Below are positions 33,860-37,332 of a stretch of DNA of 37,332 nucleotides, piece after piece. Origin of the DNA: JBEKSX01 sp049516635 (GTDB taxonomy: Bacteria; Bacteroidota; Ignavibacteria; Tepidaquicellales; OLB5). The notes below the pieces were generated by a model, which made no database searches, was not told the origin of the DNA, and was given only the letters and a program-made list of their open reading frames with translations. Numbering within the stretch: position 1 is the stretch's first letter; every line of letters begins with the position of its first letter. The translations under genes were made by a program, and so were the position numbers. The stretch spans positions 1-37,332 of the forward strand of contig JBEKSX010000016.1 of NCBI GenBank assembly GCA_049516635.1. The letters are read 5' to 3'.

Positions 33860-33881
33860 TGAAATTAAAATTATGATTTTG

Positions 33882-33953
33882 TGTGGTAGAGTAAGGTCTT
33901 CCTGACCTGACTCGTATCGGGAGAAGATCCGCCGCGGCGGACCCGTCACCACA
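33882..33953. repeat. Structured GC-rich intergenic element
   Basis: Bounded by TGTGGT (33882-33887) and ACCACA (33948-33953) as inverted ends. Inside are AGGTC/GACCT (33894-33908) and the perfect 14-base palindrome TCCGCCGCGGCGGA (33928-33941). It sits between the KAS III gene and the PepSY-like gene. A related stretch (TTCGTGTCGGGAGAGG) occurs at 33406-33421, just after the PepSY-like gene. Confidence 0.55.
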
Positions 33954-34018
33954 TTAAATATGATTGTGAAAAAACTAATACTCTATTTTACTCTATACAC
34001 TCTACTCACTCCGCACTC

Positions 34019-35101
34019 TTATGCCATTCTGTAAGCCATTGCATTGATATTCATCCCGGCTCCGACGGAAGCGAAGATTATGTTATCACCCGTAACTATG
34101 CTGTGACCCTCTACCTTATCGTTCAGTATCAGGTCAAGCAGTATCGGCAGGCTCGCAACGGAATTGTTTCCCATTTCGCGGATTATCATGGGCATTACCT
34201 GCGGGAAATATTTTTCCATTTCGCACAGCTTGAAAAGCCTTATTACTATTGCTTCATCCATCTTTTCGTTCGCTTGATGTATCAGGATTTTATTTATCCT
34301 GCTCAGTGTCAGCTTTGCTTTTTCCATGCAGTTCTTTACGAGCTGGGGTACGTAATTCAATGCATATTCATACAGCTTTCTGCCGTCCATCTTCAGAAAA
34401 AGCTCCTTGCCGTTCTGTGACGGATTGTAAGAACTGCTCATGTTAAGCAGTTTCGCATATCCTACGGCATCAGTGCGTGCGGCATGCGAAAGTATCCCCA
34501 TCGGTTCAACGCTCCTCTTGCCTTCGAATATCGTTGCACCGGCACCATCGGAATACAGCATACTGTCCCTGTCATGCGGGTCCGATACTCTGGAAAGGGT
34601 TTCGGAACCGATCACCATAACTTTCTTCGCATCACCGGACCTGATATAATAGTCCGCCTGTATAACCCCCTGAAGCCAGCCGGGACAACCGAAAATTACG
34701 TCATACGCAACCGCGTAAGGATTCTTAATCTTCAACTTTTCTTTAACACGCGAAGCTATACTCGGCACAATATCTGTTTTTCTGTTATCAGGCTTAACGT
34801 CACCGAAATTGTGAGCTACTATAATATAATCAAGAGATTCCGGGTCAGTGTCGGAAGAGCTGATGGCTTTTTCTGCAGCTATAGAAGCGATATCGGAACA
34901 GACAAGGTTATCACAAACATATCTCCTCTCGGCGATATTAGTTATCTTCTCGAATTTCCGGATTATTTCATGTCCGTCCGCTTCAATCACTTTCCCGTCC
35001 TTATCGTAGAATGTATTTGATAAAAAATCTGTGTTCGGAACAATTTTTTCCGGAATGTAACTACCCGTGCCGGCAATCACGCTGTAGATCTGTGAATCCA
35101 T
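34019..35101 (-). CDS. 3-oxoacyl-ACP synthase III family protein (KAS III/FabH-like)
   Basis: A 360-residue thiolase-fold enzyme. The catalytic triad is visible: Cys139 in 'FGCPGWLQG', His275 in 'LIHQAN' and Asn312 in 'GNNSVAS'. The 'SDGAGA' motif is at 184-189. It is longer than FabH (about 317), mainly because of an insertion near residues 28-52 and a longer middle. In this family such enzymes either start fatty-acid synthesis by condensing an acyl-CoA with malonyl-ACP or make specialised lipids such as aryl-polyenes. No fatty-acid genes are adjacent, so a specialised role is possible but not shown. The PepSY-like gene follows on the same strand. Start choice: the only ATG near the conserved IAGTGSYIP strand. 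Confidence 0.9.
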   Translation of the reverse strand: MDSQIYSVIAGTGSYIPEKIVPNTDFLSNTFYDKDGKVIEADGHEIIRKFEKITNIAERRYVCDNLVCSDIASIAAEKAISSSDTDPESLDYIIVAHNFGDVKPDNRKTDIVPSIASRVKEKLKIKNPYAVAYDVIFGCPGWLQGVIQADYYIRSGDAKKVMVIGSETLSRVSDPHDRDSMLYSDGAGATIFEGKRSVEPMGILSHAARTDAVGYAKLLNMSSSYNPSQNGKELFLKMDGRKLYEYALNYVPQLVKNCMEKAKLTLSRINKILIHQANEKMDEAIVIRLFKLCEMEKYFPQVMPMIIREMGNNSVASLPILLDLILNDKVEGHSIVTGDNIIFASVGAGMNINAMAYRMA

Positions 35102-35404
35102 TTATGTGTTAATATAAAACTTTATTATTTTAATAAATTAATATTATTTATAAATATTTAATTGCTGTGAAAAATTTACCCTAAATGAAGAATTAAACAT
35201 TAAATTATTATAAAGTCAATTCTTCATTATGCTAAATTACAATAAATCTAACGAAAATAAATACTATTAAATGTACAGATAGGCAGAAATAAGGATTTTT
35301 TAGAAATAATTTATGATCGATAATTGATTTATTTTATGTGTGGGAAGCAAATCTTTCTAATTCTCTGCAATGAGTTTGATCAGGTGAATCTATCTATCAA
35401 GTAT
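35102..35404. other. Non-coding AT-rich spacer with an inverted repeat
   Basis: No gene is seen. AATGAAGAATT (35184-35194) and AATTCTTCATT (35218-35228) are an 11-base inverted repeat with a 23-base loop. Being between two minus-strand genes, the region must include the end of the gene at 35405 upstream and the promoter of the KAS III gene. Confidence 0.45.
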
Positions 35405-36706
35405 TTACTTGATTAATACCATCTTCTTTGTTTGAGTACTAACTTCTGTATCAAGCTTATAAAAATATACTCCCGAACCAAGCCCGGCTGCATCAAAGAG
35501 TATCTTGTTCGTGCCAGCTGATCTGAGCCCGTCATAAAGCAGTTTCACTTCCCTTCCCAGAATATCGAATAGAGTGATCTTCACCCGTGAGGGTCTTGAC
35601 AAATCGAAGGTGATTGTGGTAGAAGGATTGAACGGATTCGGGTAATTTTGAAAAAGCTGTGCTGCAAGCGGGAGCTCCTGCGGGTTCGGTTCAATACCGA
35701 TGAGGCTGGAAATATATTTATAAATTGCTCCGTTGTTCCCCACTGCCCAGCCGTGCATTGAATCAATGAAAAGAGCATCATAGACAGCATTAGAATCCTG
35801 AACAAACAATTCGTTCCAGTTGTTACTAGAATCAAAAGATACCATCCATCTTTCCGAAAACCCCAGAGGAACCCATATCTCAGCCCGGGTGCGGAATGCG
35901 AGTGCCTGCCCCTGCCCGAAATAACCTACCGGTGTATACCTCCAGTTCTTTCCTGAATCAGTGGATTTAGTGATACTGCAGCCATATTCAAAATCTCCCC
36001 CGGTAGCAAGAACTTTCAACGAATCGAGACATCTGACTGTGGTCAAAGGCTCCGGAGTTGTATCGCGTACGTCCCAGTTTAATCCTGAATTTGTTGTTTT
36101 CCATATAAGACCGGCGATATCGAAAATTCCCCCGCTGGCAAATCCCACCGCTGAATTAAGAAAAGAGAAGTGGAGTATGGGAAAATGGGAGTAAAAACTA
36201 ATCGTATCCAGCCTGTGATAGTCCCATGATGCCCCTGCGTCTGATGTCTGAACTATTGCACCTTCATAACCCCCCATAATACCATGTAATGAATCCATAA
36301 ATAGTACGGTATTAAGAATAAGTGTCGTATCCTGATAGCGTGAGTAAGTCCAGTTGAGACCGCCGTTGGTGGTTCTTAGAATGGTGGTTCCCTGGTAGAA
36401 AAAATCGTTTGCAATACACCAGCCCAGACGTTTATTCAAAAAGAAAAGATTTGTGATCGCGTAGCTGATGTGGCTGGGTTGAACGATCCATGATGCGCCT
36501 CCGTTTGAGGTATGGATAATAATACCCGAGTCCCCCGCTGCCCAGCCATTGGATGTGTCTGTAAAACAACATTTATACAGATGGTTGGTTGTCGGGGAGG
36601 GCTTTCTTATCCAGTATTGCTGAGAATAAGATCCCTCATCTATAAAAAGATTCAATAGCATCCACAAAATAAGAAAAACAAAAAATGATCTATGATTCAT
36701 TTTCAT
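35405..36706 (-). CDS. Ycf48/BNR-like repeat protein with T9SS sorting domain
   Basis: A 433-residue secreted protein (N-terminal signal segment MKMNHRSFFVFLILWMLLNLFI). Blades show 'HTSNGGASW', 'RTTNGGLNW', 'QTSDAGASW', 'KTTNSGLNW', 'KSTDSGKNW', each after a 'xxGWxxG' strand. The T9SS tail (LFQNYPNPFNPSTTITF ... SGVYFYKL ... KKMVLIK) has no palindromic insertion. The start overlaps the stop of the upstream paralog by four bases (ATGA on the minus strand), so the two are translated as a coupled pair. Near the C terminus 'DALFIDSMHGWAVGNNGAIYKY' is almost the same in both proteins, showing recent duplication or gene conversion. Confidence 0.88.
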   Translation of the reverse strand: MKMNHRSFFVFLILWMLLNLFIDEGSYSQQYWIRKPSPTTNHLYKCCFTDTSNGWAAGDSGIIIHTSNGGASWIVQPSHISYAITNLFFLNKRLGWCIANDFFYQGTTILRTTNGGLNWTYSRYQDTTLILNTVLFMDSLHGIMGGYEGAIVQTSDAGASWDYHRLDTISFYSHFPILHFSFLNSAVGFASGGIFDIAGLIWKTTNSGLNWDVRDTTPEPLTTVRCLDSLKVLATGGDFEYGCSITKSTDSGKNWRYTPVGYFGQGQALAFRTRAEIWVPLGFSERWMVSFDSSNNWNELFVQDSNAVYDALFIDSMHGWAVGNNGAIYKYISSLIGIEPNPQELPLAAQLFQNYPNPFNPSTTITFDLSRPSRVKITLFDILGREVKLLYDGLRSAGTNKILFDAAGLGSGVYFYKLDTEVSTQTKKMVLIK

Positions 36707-37332
36707 TTTGAGAGGACCATCTTCTTTGTTTGTGAAAAGGTACCGGCCTCAAGTTTATAAAAATAGATACCCGATGCAAGTCCCTCTGCATCGAACCTGA
36801 AATGATATTCACCCGAATTTTGTGAACCCACGAACAGATCTTTAACTTCCCTTCCGAGAATATCATATAATATTATCTTCACCAATGACGGTTTGGATAG
36901 CCTGTAAACGATCGTCGTTGAAGGATTAAAAGGATTCGGATAATTCTGCAGCAGCTCGGGCTCTGATGGAAGATTGTTCTGTGTAATTTTTATCCCGTTT
37001 GCTGACGTATTGTATTTATATATGGCACCGCTGCTCCCGAATGCCCACCCATGCATGGAGTCTATGAACACCGCATCATAGATAGAAGTTGTATCGGGTG
37101 CAGAGATCTGGCTCCACGAATTGAACACATCAAAAGTGGCAGCCCATCTCTGTGAAAAACCCATTGGTATCCATGATTCCGATGGTGTGCGTTTGGCTAT
37201 TTTCTGCCCTACACCAAAAATGTTAAGCGGTCTGTAATCCCAATTAACACCGCTATTGGTTGTTTTGACAATGCTTGCACCGAATTCAAAATCTCCCCCG
37301 GTACCTATTGCCGTTGTTGCGTTGAGAGGCAG
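36703..37332 (-). CDS. Ycf48/BNR-like T9SS protein, paralog of the downstream gene (partial, 5' end missing)
   Basis: The frame is open from the window edge (210 codons). An internal ATG at 37162-37164 is not the start, because the upstream codons continue the family pattern: 'GTGGDFEFGASIVKTTNSGVNWDYRPLNIFGVGQKIAKRTPSESW' corresponds to 'ATGGDFEYGCSITKSTDSGKNWRYTPVGYFGQGQALAFRTRAEIW' in the neighbour. The last blade 'DAVFIDSMHGWAFGSSGAIYKY' is followed by a T9SS tail (LLQNYPNPFNPSTTIVY ... SGIYFYKL ... KKMVLSK). The full protein should be about the size of its partner, extending beyond the window. Confidence 0.85.
   Translation of the reverse strand: MPLNATTAIGTGGDFEFGASIVKTTNSGVNWDYRPLNIFGVGQKIAKRTPSESWIPMGFSQRWAATFDVFNSWSQISAPDTTSIYDAVFIDSMHGWAFGSSGAIYKYNTSANGIKITQNNLPSEPELLQNYPNPFNPSTTIVYRLSKPSLVKIILYDILGREVKDLFVGSQNSGEYHFRFDAEGLASGIYFYKLEAGTFSQTKKMVLSK

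Noticed and set aside
33860..33952. Longer start for the PepSY-like protein
   Set aside because: The extension translates the repeat element at 33882-33953 and would bury the signal peptide 31 residues inside the protein.
34484..35020. 178-codon open frame on the plus strand
   Set aside because: It lies wholly opposite the KAS III gene, whose catalytic motifs are clear; the antisense product has no recognisable features or ribosome site.
37162..37164. ATG as start of the last gene
   Set aside because: Upstream codons in the same frame continue the paralog's conserved blade, so the gene runs past the window edge.

Overview
The window is AT-rich DNA from a free-living member of the Bacteroidota/Ignavibacteriota branch, most likely an Ignavibacteria-like organism. 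The main evidence is at least nine secreted proteins (plus one orphan fragment) that end in a type IX secretion (T9SS) sorting domain of the 'QNYPNPFNP...SGIYFY...KKMVL.K' type. Supporting evidence is a SusC/TonB-like beta-barrel without a barrel partner, a DUF5916 outer-membrane protein, and promoter candidates of the Bacteroidota type (TTTG-N19/20-TAnnTTTG). No core T9SS machinery, ribosomal or central metabolic operon is present.

Layout. 1-470: start of a tyrosine recombinase gene running out of the window, next to tRNA-Asn(GTT) at 629-702; this looks like the end of an element integrated at the tRNA 3' end. 1064-5251: two minus-strand T9SS cargo proteins (SBBP-repeat and sialidase-like), each with its own terminator. 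5957-7710: a tight three-gene operon of small cytoplasmic proteins, two with zinc ribbons, of unknown function. 7840-9426: T9SS cargo. 9677-16056: scattered single genes (DUF169, a secreted hypothetical, cupin, DUF5916 protein, a SKSEKRYF-type helical protein, a one-pass membrane protein). 16377-18845: outer-membrane beta-barrel receptor. 18846-20020: a largely non-coding region with an orphan T9SS tail and two related palindrome-bearing repeat units. 20021-24644: YncE-like propeller, helical protein, M55 D-aminopeptidase, and three lipoproteins of which two are tandem paralogs. 24724-31401: four consecutive T9SS cargo genes (gaps -4, +42 and +12), one interrupted by a frameshift at a run of seven G. 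31511-35101: TPR membrane protein, PepSY-like protein, KAS III enzyme. 35405-37332: two overlapping paralogous T9SS cargo genes, the second cut by the window edge.

How it fits together. The dominant theme is a cell-surface and secreted protein repertoire built from beta-propeller or BNR/SBBP passenger repeats on a common C-terminal tail. The tail-coding DNA is very similar between neighbouring genes and, in four copies, carries a GC-rich palindromic element inserted in frame at the same loop. The most unusual items are these in-frame palindromic insertions, the G7 frameshift, the paired self-matching palindromes at 19473-19811, and the uncharacterised zinc-ribbon operon at 5957-7710. Functions are assigned by reading motifs, without database searches.
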